This document shows, piece by piece, positions 16,455 to 26,292 of a stretch of DNA of 53,418 bases. Both the position numbers and the translations under genes were made by a program. This stretch comes from an uncultured Muribaculaceae bacterium (GTDB lineage Bacteria; Bacteroidota; Bacteroidia; Bacteroidales; Muribaculaceae): NCBI GenBank assembly GCA_910586995.1, contig CAJUKZ010000013.1, positions 1-53,418 on the forward strand, written 5' to 3'. The notes below the pieces were generated by a model. It made no database searches and was not told where the DNA came from. It saw only the letters and a program-made list of their open reading frames with translations. How positions within the stretch are numbered: the stretch's first letter is position 1; every line of letters begins with the position of its first letter.

Positions 16455-19400
16455 CGGATTCTCGTTGTTCGCTGTCGTCTTCTGTTGTATCCTGTTTTGT
16501 CTTTTTCTTCCTCAAGAAGCCAAACATGTTGTTGAAGTCTCGGGTATATACAATGCCTACACCTTGTGTCGTAGTTGCGGATCTTAGGAAATAATTCTGG
16601 TCATTATATCTGTTGTAAGCTTTCAGACGCCATGTACCGGCGGGATTTAGAAGGTACTCTATGTCGAAGTCACCTATAAACTGGTTTGTGTTCAGAGATG
16701 GATCTCTGTAGCCGAAATTGCCGTTGAAAATCAGGCGATTGTCCAACAGGTGCGATGTCAGAGCCACGTTTACTTCCACATCGGAGAAGTCGCCGCGCTC
16801 TGAGCGCAGGTTTGGAGCTACGGACCAATTTTCGCTTATAGAACCAAGCATATTTCCTATCTGCGATGATACGGTTGAGGATGCGGCGGACAATAATTCA
16901 TTGTTAGAACGGGTAGACGCCATGTAGTCAGGCGTATAGAATCGGTCCAGTGCGAGCAGATATAGAATTTGTCGCTCTTTCATTTCCTGGCTGCCGATTA
17001 TAGATAAAGCTCTCCGCTGAACGTCGAGAGGCGACTTTGGGAATTCTATGCTGTAGTCGATGTCTGGTTGACGGACATCCCCCGTGGCGTGTATGATAGC
17101 ATTTACGGGTACGGTGCTTTTATTTAGGTCTTTGTCCTCCAGAAACGATGGATCAAGATCTGCAAGGTTGGCATTCTTTACGCTATAAGATGCTTTCACA
17201 TCCAATACGGCAGCATCAGGATTGCCTCTGAATGAAATCGAACTTCCTTCAAGAATATTGAATTCCTTCACGATGATGTCCTGCATCTTGAAGTTATATT
17301 TGCCTTGATTTATCTTGTAAGTGCCGGTGATAGAGAGGCTTTCGTTGGCACTTCCGTAGTTTAGCAGAAGTTTCCCTGTTCCGAATGCCTTTATGCTGTC
17401 GCCGCTTGTGGGGTCCATAAGTAGTTTCATGCGCGTCTGTTCGCGCACACCTATGTCAAGATGCACATTATATGCTGATGCTTTGTCTGCTTCTTTAGCT
17501 TTCTTCGCCTTGGTTTCAATGGCTTTCACGACTTCCGGTGTGTCGTCTATCTCTATCAGAGAATCAATAATTCTATACTTTGTCCTGTCGCGGAAATTTA
17601 AGAACGTGTATTCATTGGCATCAACCATATCCAGCAGCGCGAATGTGAACCATGACCCTGGATCGGTATCCATTGTCACAGATATATTCACAATACCCGG
17701 CTCTCCTGTAATCGTGGCTTTTCCGCTACCGAGAATATGTCCGAACCAGCGTGGATTTATGCGTTCTGATGTGTCGAACACAAGCATATCGTTCACGTCT
17801 GTAATATTGAATGTGAATGCTGCGTCGTGGAAATAATTATGAGTAAGCACGCCATTGAGCCGTGCGGTATGTCCGGCCTTGTCGTGCAAGGTGATGTTAT
17901 CGAATTTTATTATTCCCGGACGTATGTGCAGGCTGTCGTTCACCACATTGTATGCAGTGTTTGTGATCGCAATACCCATGTTGACGCTGTCGGCGAGAAT
18001 ATCACCCTCGAGATCCACATTCTTGAAAGTCCCGAACAATCTTGCACGTCCTGAAGCCACACCACTGATGTCGTTGGCAAAAGTGGACATAAATGGTTTG
18101 AGAAAACCGATATTAACTTTATCAGTATCGAATGTTATGTCCAGATAGCTGCGGCCTGCAAAAATTTTACCGAATATACGTGATTTGTGCCCATTGAACT
18201 GTGCAATGTCGGCATTGAGCGAGAAAGCTTGGGTGTCTGTATCGAACTCAGCAGTGACTTTTGCATTTCCGAGCACACAACTATTGTAGCTGATAGAGTC
18301 TACGGTAAGCTGCGGGGCTGTGATTATAGGCTGTCGGCTCATGAGTGATGATCCATATACCCGGCCGGTCGCTTTACCTCCGATAAGAGCCTTGTCGATT
18401 TGCAAAGTCTCGAAAATATCGATCAGTTGCATTGATTTCAGATCCACTTCCAGTATGTCGTCAGGATCATGCGATACTCTGCCATCTATGCCAATACTTT
18501 CGTTTCCGGCCATAAGTCCGAATCTATTTACTGTGATATCATTCTTGCGTAGTTGGATATTGCCGGGAAGAATATTCCATAGTGTTTCTCCGAAAGTTAT
18601 CTGGCTCGGGTTGAAATGGACTTCGGTGAGCAGAGGTAGTCCGGGCAGTTTGTCGGAGTCTGTATCGCAGTCGAGATGCATCTCGCGCTGGAATGTTGTG
18701 GTCAGGTCAATAATACCATTGATAGGAATACTTCTGGCTATTTCCCAATCTATGCGTGTGTTGAGACGGTCATTATTACCCTGAGAAGTGAGGACGACAG
18801 ACATCATTCCTTTCTTTGTCTGAAAAGAAGTTGTAGCATATATTACGGCGTTGTCTTTTCCGTTTACGAATAAGCTCAATGCCGAGTCGTACAGCACTTT
18901 ATCTTCGTCGCGCTGCAGGTAGTGTGTTTCTGTAATAAAGGCTATGCGTTGGGCGATATTGTCGAATCGTAGATTTATATCCGTATCGCTGATTATATTG
19001 ACGGGAAGGTTGAGGAAGGTGTATAGCTCCCCGTGTGGCTTTAAGGTCAGTTCAAGTTCAAATTGATTGCGACGGCCATCTTTTTCCATTTGCTCTACAA
19101 CCTGGCTGTTGTCAGTGTCAATAAGCGCAGGAAACAGTCCTGATACTATCTGCATACCCATAGGAACTATTGCAGCGAAATCATATTTGCCTTGTATAGA
19201 ACCGGAAAGAAAGTCGCTTGATATATCAATGTGGCTTGGCGATTCGGAGTGGTATGCATTTATCTTTATCTGGTTTATATGCACTCCTTTGTCGGTGTCG
19301 TCTACGAATGCCAGGTCTTTTAGTGTAAGTTCTCCGTCAGCTTCCTCTATGGAGCTTCCAAGAAAGTGTGCGTCGATCTGTGCGCTGAGAGCATGGCCCG

Positions 19401-21048
19401 GGAAACGGTCGAATAGATTAAGGGTGTCAGGCCGGACTTCATCAAGTGTGCAAGCCAACTCTAATTCCGGTATATCAGGATCAAGGTTTATCCAACCTTT
19501 GGCAGATATACGGGCATTAGGATCGTCGGTAATTACTGAAGCATCGACTATATCGCCTTTTCTTGCGACAGATGCAGTAATACCGTTGTACACATATCCC
19601 TTATATTCAATCTCTTTTACGTCTACTTCGGCACTTCCTTCTATATGTTTGCCTATTATGTTCAGGTCCGCTTTTCCGCCACCGGAGAAAAATCCGAGTT
19701 GTCTGTCCGGCAATACGCTTCCAAGATCAAATGCCTGAGTGCTGAAATCTGCATAGACCTGTTTTCTTGACCATTTCCCGGGAATTCTGACACGGGCATT
19801 TATGTCCAGATCTCCGGCATCTGTCAATACATTTCCTGAGAACCTTGCACCTTTTGAGATATTTCCATGTATAGCCCCGTTGAACTCTATTCCACCCAAT
19901 GATACAAGATATGGTATAGCTTTCCTTGTCATAGGAAAGTTCTCTTTCAGATAAGCTGCTACGTTTTTTCCGTCAGCGGTCATTCTTATGGACGGCATAT
20001 CCACGCTCATGCTGTCTTTATTCAAGAAATCAGTGGCATGTCCTTCGAGATCAAAAAGTAAATTGTTGTTAGGCTCGAATACTCTAAAGGTGTATATGTT
20101 GGCTGTCCGGTCTTTTACCGAAGCATCAAGGGTAACATAGATAGGAAAGTCTGCATATGTGGCAGCCGGAAGGAATGCACTTATATCTGATGGAGTAATG
20201 TGAGAACCTTCTTTAATCTGCACAGGTAGGTTCATGCCTTTGGGCAGACGTTTGGGATTTGATGCGATATCAGCGATTTCTTTTTTTGAAAGCTTTATAC
20301 TGCCGGTCTCTATCTGCGTGTTTGGAAGTACAATAGACAGATCTGTCAGCCCTATGCTGTCTTCGCTTATTACGAATGATGCTTTCAGATTGCTTATCTC
20401 GAAGCCACTGCGTTCTTTTAAATTAAGAGAATACAGGTTTACCAAAGTCTCATTATCCGACAGTTTGGGTATATTTACAGCCATATTCAGGTCATACAGC
20501 CTTATATGTCTGCGATCAAATTTGTCCGGGATGGGAGCGTCTGCATCATTCTCAAAATAGTTCACGCAGGCATCGTCTATGACAAATGTGTTGATCTTCA
20601 GGTCGAAAGATGTTTTAGTCTTCTTCTTTTCTTTCGGTTGTAGCCGTTCAATTATTCCGGCTATATTTAATCTTCCGTCTGGAGATACCTTGTATATGGA
20701 TGCTTTAAGTCCGCTGATGGCTGCGTAGTCGACGACTATACGCCTGCCGGTTATGAGCCTGTATAAGTCAATGCCTGCTGTGAGTTTGTCGACTTTCAGA
20801 GCTTCCGCACCATAATCGTCGTTTACGGATAACCCGCGGATTTCAACGGCATCAAATGGGAATATTCCTACACTTCCAATCTCTACATTTGTTCCGAGAA
20901 GAGTGCTCAGGTCGCGTCTGGCTGTCTCTCGTAAGGCTTCCTGTGCCCACGGCAGTGATAGCAGGATATAGAAACCTACAGCAAAAACAGGCGGCAAAGT
21001 GATTATTGCCACCAGGAATGCCCTAAGTATCTTATACCCTTTTGCCAC
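16420..21048 (-). CDS. tamB: TamB-like translocation and assembly module protein
   Basis: 1542 residues. An N-terminal signal anchor (about 8-32) holds a very long periplasmic protein rich in short beta strands (AsmA-like N-terminal part with GTNVEIGSVGIFPFDAVEIRGL). The DUF490/TamB domain occupies roughly 1150-1500, with conserved IHATGDVRQPDIDYSIEFP and LDRFYTPDY segments. TamB family proteins form a groove-shaped bridge from inner to outer membrane and move phospholipids or help assemble outer-membrane proteins. In Bacteroidota the gene often lies apart from its TamA/BamA-type partner, and none is seen here. It follows engB by 11 bases on the same strand. The C-terminal tail after 1515 is acidic and Lys-rich. 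Confidence 0.9.
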   Translation of the reverse strand: MAKGYKILRAFLVAIITLPPVFAVGFYILLSLPWAQEALRETARRDLSTLLGTNVEIGSVGIFPFDAVEIRGLSVNDDYGAEALKVDKLTAGIDLYRLITGRRIVVDYAAISGLKASIYKVSPDGRLNIAGIIERLQPKEKKKTKTSFDLKINTFVIDDACVNYFENDADAPIPDKFDRRHIRLYDLNMAVNIPKLSDNETLVNLYSLNLKERSGFEISNLKASFVISEDSIGLTDLSIVLPNTQIETGSIKLSKKEIADIASNPKRLPKGMNLPVQIKEGSHITPSDISAFLPAATYADFPIYVTLDASVKDRTANIYTFRVFEPNNNLLFDLEGHATDFLNKDSMSVDMPSIRMTADGKNVAAYLKENFPMTRKAIPYLVSLGGIEFNGAIHGNISKGARFSGNVLTDAGDLDINARVRIPGKWSRKQVYADFSTQAFDLGSVLPDRQLGFFSGGGKADLNIIGKHIEGSAEVDVKEIEYKGYVYNGITASVARKGDIVDASVITDDPNARISAKGWINLDPDIPELELACTLDEVRPDTLNLFDRFPGHALSAQIDAHFLGSSIEEADGELTLKDLAFVDDTDKGVHINQIKINAYHSESPSHIDISSDFLSGSIQGKYDFAAIVPMGMQIVSGLFPALIDTDNSQVVEQMEKDGRRNQFELELTLKPHGELYTFLNLPVNIISDTDINLRFDNIAQRIAFITETHYLQRDEDKVLYDSALSLFVNGKDNAVIYATTSFQTKKGMMSVVLTSQGNNDRLNTRIDWEIARSIPINGIIDLTTTFQREMHLDCDTDSDKLPGLPLLTEVHFNPSQITFGETLWNILPGNIQLRKNDITVNRFGLMAGNESIGIDGRVSHDPDDILEVDLKSMQLIDIFETLQIDKALIGGKATGRVYGSSLMSRQPIITAPQLTVDSISYNSCVLGNAKVTAEFDTDTQAFSLNADIAQFNGHKSRIFGKIFAGRSYLDITFDTDKVNIGFLKPFMSTFANDISGVASGRARLFGTFKNVDLEGDILADSVNMGIAITNTAYNVVNDSLHIRPGIIKFDNITLHDKAGHTARLNGVLTHNYFHDAAFTFNITDVNDMLVFDTSERINPRWFGHILGSGKATITGEPGIVNISVTMDTDPGSWFTFALLDMVDANEYTFLNFRDRTKYRIIDSLIEIDDTPEVVKAIETKAKKAKEADKASAYNVHLDIGVREQTRMKLLMDPTSGDSIKAFGTGKLLLNYGSANESLSITGTYKINQGKYNFKMQDIIVKEFNILEGSSISFRGNPDAAVLDVKASYSVKNANLADLDPSFLEDKDLNKSTVPVNAIIHATGDVRQPDIDYSIEFPKSPLDVQRRALSIIGSQEMKERQILYLLALDRFYTPDYMASTRSNNELLSAASSTVSSQIGNMLGSISENWSVAPNLRSERGDFSDVEVNVALTSHLLDNRLIFNGNFGYRDPSLNTNQFIGDFDIEYLLNPAGTWRLKAYNRYNDQNYFLRSATTTQGVGIVYTRDFNNMFGFLRKKKTKQDTTEDDSEQRESVNDGDAADSPE

Positions 21049-21059
21049 GCTTTGTGTTC

Positions 21060-21686
21060 TTATGCTTCTTCGGATCTGTCTACCGGTAAGGTATTGAGTT
21101 CCCCTATATATTCGAGCAGTTCATTCCGCCCACGCTTGTCATTACTTGATGTGCGGAATACCGGAGGCAGTTCTTCCCAACTTTCTTTCATCTTTTCAAG
21201 ATAAAGCTCAATTGATTTCTTGCCGGCCGTAGGCGTTAGTTTATCAAGTTTGGTAAATACCATTGCAAAAGGTACGCCTTCAGTAGCAAGCCATTCCATG
21301 AATTCCAAATCGATGGCTTGGGGTTTGTGCCTTGAATCAATAAGTACGAAAAGGCATGTCAATTGTGGTCTGTTCACAATATAGTCCTCAATTATGGCAC
21401 GTATGCGGTCTCGATCTGCTTTCGAACGTTTTGCATATCCATACCCGGGTAGATCCACAATCATCCACGGCTGAGATTCTTCGTTGATGATAAAGTGGTT
21501 TATAAGCATTGTCTTACCCGGAGTGGATGATGTCATGGCCAGGCCGTTGTGGCGGGTAAGCATATTTATAAGTGAAGACTTTCCGACATTAGATCGTCCG
21601 ATGAAGGCATATTCATGCATTTTGCTGTCGGGGCACAGGGTTGTAGATGGTGCGGAAGACAGAAAACGCGAGGAATTTATTTCCAT
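21060..21686 (-). CDS. engB: ribosome biogenesis GTPase EngB (YsxC/YihA)
   Basis: 208 residues with all GTPase motifs: G1 GRSNVGKSS (30-38), G2 Thr55 in STPGKT, G3 DLPG (78-81) followed by the EngB-typical GYGYAKR, G4 TKLD (145-148) and G5 TSS (179-181). EngB is a cytoplasmic GTPase needed for late maturation of the 50S subunit. Length and motif spacing are normal. It is the first gene of a two-gene unit with tamB. A -7 element on the minus strand at 21767-21760 lies about 75 bases upstream. Confidence 0.96.
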   Translation of the reverse strand: MEINSSRFLSSAPSTTLCPDSKMHEYAFIGRSNVGKSSLINMLTRHNGLAMTSSTPGKTMLINHFIINEESQPWMIVDLPGYGYAKRSKADRDRIRAIIEDYIVNRPQLTCLFVLIDSRHKPQAIDLEFMEWLATEGVPFAMVFTKLDKLTPTAGKKSIELYLEKMKESWEELPPVFRTSSNDKRGRNELLEYIGELNTLPVDRSEEA

Positions 21687-21759
21687 ATAATTGCAGTACT
21701 TGTTTTTATATAAGCATATTGCGGTACAGATATCATATCCGGGCCGCTTATCCTTTGGG

Positions 21760-21767
21760 CAAAGTTA
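21760..21767 (-). promoter_or_regulatory. -7 element of engB-tamB
   Basis: On the minus strand TAACTTTG fits the consensus exactly. No TTG is found at 19-21 bases, so the -33 region is weak. Confidence 0.45.
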
Positions 21768-21835
21768 GCTAATTGTGCGGAAATTTTTGTAACTTCGCAC
21801 CAAAAATAAGATTTTTTTCAAAGAAATTCAACCGT

Positions 21836-22945
21836 ATGTCTGAAAATACATTGCTCTCGCGCCTTGACGGCATTGAGTCGCGGTTTGAGGAGGTGTCTAC
21901 TCTTATCACTGATCCCTCAGTCATAGCCGATATGCCTCGGTATGTGCGTCTCACGAAAGAGTACCGTGAGTTGGGGCGTCTGAATGAAGCAACAAAGGCT
22001 TACAGGAATATGCTTGCCCAATATTCTGAGGCCAAAGAGGCTCTCGAAAGCGAAAGTGATGCCGATATGCGAGCTTTGGCCCGCGACATGCTGAAGGAGG
22101 CGGAGGAAGCAATTCCGCAGATGGAGGAACAGATAAAGCTTCTGCTTATTCCGGCTGATCCCGAAGATGCACGAAATGCAATCCTCGAGATACGTGGAGG
22201 AACCGGAGGTGATGAGGCTGCATTATTTGCCGGAGATTTATATAAAATGTACTCCCGATATTGTGAGTCTAAAGGCTGGAGTGTCTCTATCTCAAGTTTC
22301 AGCGAGGGTGCAGCCGGAGGATTTAAAGAAATTGTGATGTCTGTCACCGGCGACGGCGTGTATGGTATTCTGAAGTATGAGAGTGGAGTACACCGCGTGC
22401 AACGCGTACCCGCAACTGAAACGCAGGGACGTGTCCATACCTCCGCAGCCACAGTGGCAGTGCTTCCGGAAGCCGAGCCATTCGATGTGGAGATAAATGA
22501 AGGAGAGATCAAGTGGGATACTTTCCGAAGCGGTGGCGCTGGAGGCCAGAATGTGAATAAGGTGGAGTCTGGCGTACGCCTCAGATATAACTGGCGTAAT
22601 CCCAATACGGGTGTTACTGAGGAGATTCTTATAGAATGTACGGAAACAAGAGACCAACCGAAAAATAAAGAGAGGGCTCTAAGCCGTCTGCGTACATTTA
22701 TATATGATAAGGAGCATCAGAAGTATGTCGATGATATTGCATCACGAAGGCGCACTATGGTTTCTACCGGTGATCGTTCCGCAAAAATACGTACCTACAA
22801 TTATCCGCAAGGCCGCATCACAGACCATCGTATAAACTATACGATTTACAATCTACAGGCTTTTGTCGATGGTGATATACAGGATGTGATAGATCATCTG
22901 ATTGTTGCAGAAAATGCAGAAAAACTCAAGGCCGCTGAATTGTAA
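21836..22945 (+). CDS. prfA: peptide chain release factor 1
   Basis: 369 residues from the ATG at 21836 (an ATG at 21773 adds a poorly conserved 21-residue leader). The codon-recognition tripeptide is PAT at 192-194, which identifies RF1 (UAA and UAG) rather than RF2, and the catalytic GGQ lies at 236-238 within RSGGAGGQNVNKVESGVR. The RGGTGGDEAALFA motif of RF1 is at 120-132. There is no programmed frameshift. It starts the run prfA-pyrF-feoAB-symporter on the plus strand. Confidence 0.97.
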   Translation: MSENTLLSRLDGIESRFEEVSTLITDPSVIADMPRYVRLTKEYRELGRLNEATKAYRNMLAQYSEAKEALESESDADMRALARDMLKEAEEAIPQMEEQIKLLLIPADPEDARNAILEIRGGTGGDEAALFAGDLYKMYSRYCESKGWSVSISSFSEGAAGGFKEIVMSVTGDGVYGILKYESGVHRVQRVPATETQGRVHTSAATVAVLPEAEPFDVEINEGEIKWDTFRSGGAGGQNVNKVESGVRLRYNWRNPNTGVTEEILIECTETRDQPKNKERALSRLRTFIYDKEHQKYVDDIASRRRTMVSTGDRSAKIRTYNYPQGRITDHRINYTIYNLQAFVDGDIQDVIDHLIVAENAEKLKAAEL

Positions 22946-22983
22946 TTGCAAATATATCAACAGAAATAACAAAAATTTACGAT

Positions 22984-23817
22984 ATGAACCGCGAATTTCT
23001 CATCCAACAGATCCGTAATAAAAAATCATTTCTTTGTGTAGGACTTGATACAGATATAAACAAGATTCCGGCATGCATCAGGGATAATTCCGAGAATCCT
23101 ATATTTGACTTCAATAAAGCGATTGTCGATGCAACAGCTCCATATGCAATTGCGTATAAGCCCAATCTGGCATTCTATGAAGCAGAAGGCGTGAAAGGTT
23201 ATGAAGCTTTCGAACAGACTGTACGCTACATAAGGGATAATTATCCTGATATTATGATAATTGCTGATGCGAAACGTGGCGATATTGGCAATACATCCAA
23301 TCTGTATGCCCGCAGCTTTTTCGGACACCTTGGCGTGGATGCAGTCACTGTAGCTCCATACATGGGTGAAGACAGTGTCAGGCCGTTCCTTGGATTTGAC
23401 GGAAAGTGGGTTATTCTTCTTGCATTGACATCTAACAAGGGAAGCCATGATTTTCAGATGAATGAGGAGGAGAATGGTCGTCGCCTGTTTGAGAATGTGA
23501 TCCTGACATCACAGAAATGGGCATCTGCCGATGAGATGATGTACGTAGTAGGTGCTACTCAGGGAAGCATGTTTAAGGATATACGAGCTCTTGCCCCTGA
23601 TCATTTTCTGCTTGTCCCCGGTGTAGGAGCGCAGGGTGGTAGCCTTGAGGAAGTGGCACGCTATGGTATGACTGAAGATTGTGGACTTATCGTAAATTCT
23701 TCGCGCGGCATAATATATGCTTCATCCGGTGAAGACTTTGCAGAAGCTGCCTCCGCGGAAGCTGGTAAGCTCGCGGCTCAGATGGCAGAGCTGCTTGATG
23801 GATACAATCGCAATTAA
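22984..23817 (+). CDS. pyrF: orotidine 5'-phosphate decarboxylase (type 2)
   Basis: 277 residues. The catalytic motif DAKRGDIGNTSNLYA (Asp95, Lys97, Asp100) and the N-terminal FLCVGLDTD are clear; the length and GDIGNTS context place it in the longer group 2 of OMP decarboxylases. It makes UMP from OMP in the last step of de novo pyrimidine synthesis. It follows prfA by 38 bases without an obvious terminator or promoter, so co-transcription with prfA is likely. This prfA-pyrF order recurs in Bacteroidota. Confidence 0.96.
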   Translation: MNREFLIQQIRNKKSFLCVGLDTDINKIPACIRDNSENPIFDFNKAIVDATAPYAIAYKPNLAFYEAEGVKGYEAFEQTVRYIRDNYPDIMIIADAKRGDIGNTSNLYARSFFGHLGVDAVTVAPYMGEDSVRPFLGFDGKWVILLALTSNKGSHDFQMNEEENGRRLFENVILTSQKWASADEMMYVVGATQGSMFKDIRALAPDHFLLVPGVGAQGGSLEEVARYGMTEDCGLIVNSSRGIIYASSGEDFAEAASAEAGKLAAQMAELLDGYNRN

Positions 23818-23863
23818 TTCAATATTGTAACGATCATCAAAAAATAAAAGACATAACTCCGTA

Positions 23864-26272
23864 ATGCGTCTATCTGAACTCCAGACTGGCGAGACGGGCG
23901 TCATTGTAAAGATTCTCGGGCATGGTGCTTTCAGAAAGCGCATGATTGAGATGGGTTTTGTCAAAGGACGTCCACTCAAAGTTGTTTTGCATGCCCCTTT
24001 GCGGGATCCTATTAAATACATGATCATGGGATATGAAGTATCGTTACGTACTTCTGAAGCCCAGCTTATCGAGGTCGTAAAAATAGACGATCCTGAATAT
24101 CTCGGCCGTCTGGAAGGCTCCGGTGTCCTTGTTGATGATGATGCGTGGACTTCTCCTGCACATGAGGAATATAGCGGACACCGGCGTACGATCAATGTGG
24201 CGTTGATCGGAAATCCAAACAGTGGTAAGACTTCGCTATTCAATATTGCATCGGGTGCGAGAGAGCATGTCGGGAATTATAGTGGGGTCACGGTAGACGC
24301 AAAGTCGGGAAAGCTCAAATACAAGGGATACACAATAAATCTTGTCGATCTTCCCGGGACATATTCCCTTACAGCATATTCACCAGAGGAACTGTATGTG
24401 AGGCGATACCTCAAGGAACATACTCCTGATGTGATAATAAATGTTGTGGTAGCCTCGAATCTCGAACGCAACATGTACCTCACCACCCAGCTTATCGACA
24501 TGGACCGTTCGATGGTCATAGCTCTGAATATGTATGATGAGCTTCGTAGGCAAGGAGTGGTATTGGATGAGAAGACGCTCGGACGTATGATTGGAGTTCC
24601 GATGGTCCCTGTTGTGGCCCGTACAGGTGAGGGTATAGATGCGTTGCTTGATACGGTGATCTCTGTATATGAAGGTCATAACGAAGATGTCCGGCATATT
24701 CATGTCAGCCTTGGAAAAGATGCCGAGCTTGCGGTGGACAGTCTCAAGGATTTACTAAAATCTGCTGCCGACACTCCGCGTCATTTCTCACCAAGATATC
24801 TGGCAATCAAATTGCTTGAACGGGATCCGGAGATAGAGGATCTAATAGCTTCTATGAGCAGCCACGACGTAATTTTTGAAACCCGCGATCGGGTACTTCG
24901 GGAATTCGAACTTGCCACCAATGAGGAAATGGCCACACATCTGGCAAATGAAAAATATGGTTTTATTGCCGGAGCTTTGGCGGAGACAATGACACAGACG
25001 CCGAATCAGACAAATGAATCAACCAGAATAATTGATGCGTTTGTCACGAATAAATTGTTCGGATTCCCTCTGTTCTTCCTTATGATGTTTGCAATCTTCT
25101 GGCTTACATTCTCGCTGGGAGCATATCCTCAGGAATGGATAGAGGATGGCGTTGCATGGCTCAGCGGGTTTGTAAACGGACATTTGTCTGATGGGCCTCT
25201 GAAGGATCTTATTGTAGACGGAGTTCTTGGAGGTGTAGGAGGAGTCATTGTTTTCCTGCCTAACATACTTATCCTATATTTCTGCATATCTTTTATGGAG
25301 GATTCAGGGTATATGTCGCGGGCAGCCTTCATAATGGATAAAGTCATGCATAGGATTGGATTGCATGGCAAGTCGTTCATACCACTTGTCATGGGATTCG
25401 GTTGCAATGTTCCAGCAATACTTGCTTCACGTAGCATAGAAAGTCGTTCGAGCCGGATAATTACCATTCTTATAAATCCGTTCATGTCATGTTCGGCAAG
25501 ATTGCCGGTGTATGTGTTGCTTGTCGGAACGTTCTTCTCATCATATGCTGCTATTGTATTCATGGGACTTTATATACTTGGAATACTTGCGGCAGTACTT
25601 ACAGCAAAATTATTGAGAAGATTTTATTTCAAGAAGGACGAGACACCTTTTGTGATGGAGTTGCCTCCCTACAGAGTGCCAACATTTAAAGCTCTTTTAA
25701 GACACATGTGGGGTAAAGGGCAGCAATATCTGCGCAAAATGGGTGGAATCATTTTGTTCGCAAGTATAATTGTGTGGGCGTTGAATTATTTCCCGCTCAA
25801 TGATAAGCGTGAGAAAGAGCCAATTCCCGCGCCTGAGACTTTTGATGATTCCGCTATTGACTATGATAATGATTCGTATCTTGAGATGATGGGCAAAGCG
25901 GTAACACCGATAATGGAACCTCTTGGTTTTCATTGGAGGGCCACTGTTGCTGCTCTTGCGGGAATTCCGGCAAAAGAGATTGTAGTATCGACACTCGGTG
26001 TGCTTTATGCTAATGATGATACATTGTCTGATGCTAAACTCGGACAGCGTCTGTCCGCACCTTCACCGCATACCGGTAGTCCCGACTTTACATCTCCGGC
26101 GGCATTGGCCTTTATGGTATTCATACTGCTTTATTGTCCATGTATGGCAACTGTGACGGCTATCTCACGTGAGTGTGGATCTTGGAAGTACGGTCTGTTT
26201 ACGGTTGTGTACAACACCCTGTTGGCATGGGTATTTGCCTTTATAACCTATCGTATAGCGCTTTTGATATAA
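23864..26272 (+). CDS. feoB: fused FeoA-FeoB ferrous iron transporter
   Basis: 802 residues. Residues 1-75 are a FeoA (SH3-like) domain, with MIEMGFVKGRPLKV and DPIKYMIMGYEVSLR. A linker (76-108) leads to the FeoB G domain: G1 GNPNSGKTS (116-124), G2 Thr143 in NYSGVTVD, G3 DLPG (162-165) with the Feo-specific TYSLTAYSPEE, and G4 as NMYD. A helical inhibitor domain follows (about 260-360), then about eight membrane segments with two Gate motifs (ARLPVYVLL and GIPAKEIVVSTLGVLY). The protein takes up Fe2+ across the inner membrane. The fusion explains the absence of a separate feoA. It follows pyrF by 46 bases. Confidence 0.96.
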   Translation: MRLSELQTGETGVIVKILGHGAFRKRMIEMGFVKGRPLKVVLHAPLRDPIKYMIMGYEVSLRTSEAQLIEVVKIDDPEYLGRLEGSGVLVDDDAWTSPAHEEYSGHRRTINVALIGNPNSGKTSLFNIASGAREHVGNYSGVTVDAKSGKLKYKGYTINLVDLPGTYSLTAYSPEELYVRRYLKEHTPDVIINVVVASNLERNMYLTTQLIDMDRSMVIALNMYDELRRQGVVLDEKTLGRMIGVPMVPVVARTGEGIDALLDTVISVYEGHNEDVRHIHVSLGKDAELAVDSLKDLLKSAADTPRHFSPRYLAIKLLERDPEIEDLIASMSSHDVIFETRDRVLREFELATNEEMATHLANEKYGFIAGALAETMTQTPNQTNESTRIIDAFVTNKLFGFPLFFLMMFAIFWLTFSLGAYPQEWIEDGVAWLSGFVNGHLSDGPLKDLIVDGVLGGVGGVIVFLPNILILYFCISFMEDSGYMSRAAFIMDKVMHRIGLHGKSFIPLVMGFGCNVPAILASRSIESRSSRIITILINPFMSCSARLPVYVLLVGTFFSSYAAIVFMGLYILGILAAVLTAKLLRRFYFKKDETPFVMELPPYRVPTFKALLRHMWGKGQQYLRKMGGIILFASIIVWALNYFPLNDKREKEPIPAPETFDDSAIDYDNDSYLEMMGKAVTPIMEPLGFHWRATVAALAGIPAKEIVVSTLGVLYANDDTLSDAKLGQRLSAPSPHTGSPDFTSPAALAFMVFILLYCPCMATVTAISRECGSWKYGLFTVVYNTLLAWVFAFITYRIALLI

Positions 26273-26292
26273 TCACCACAAATTTTTTGATA

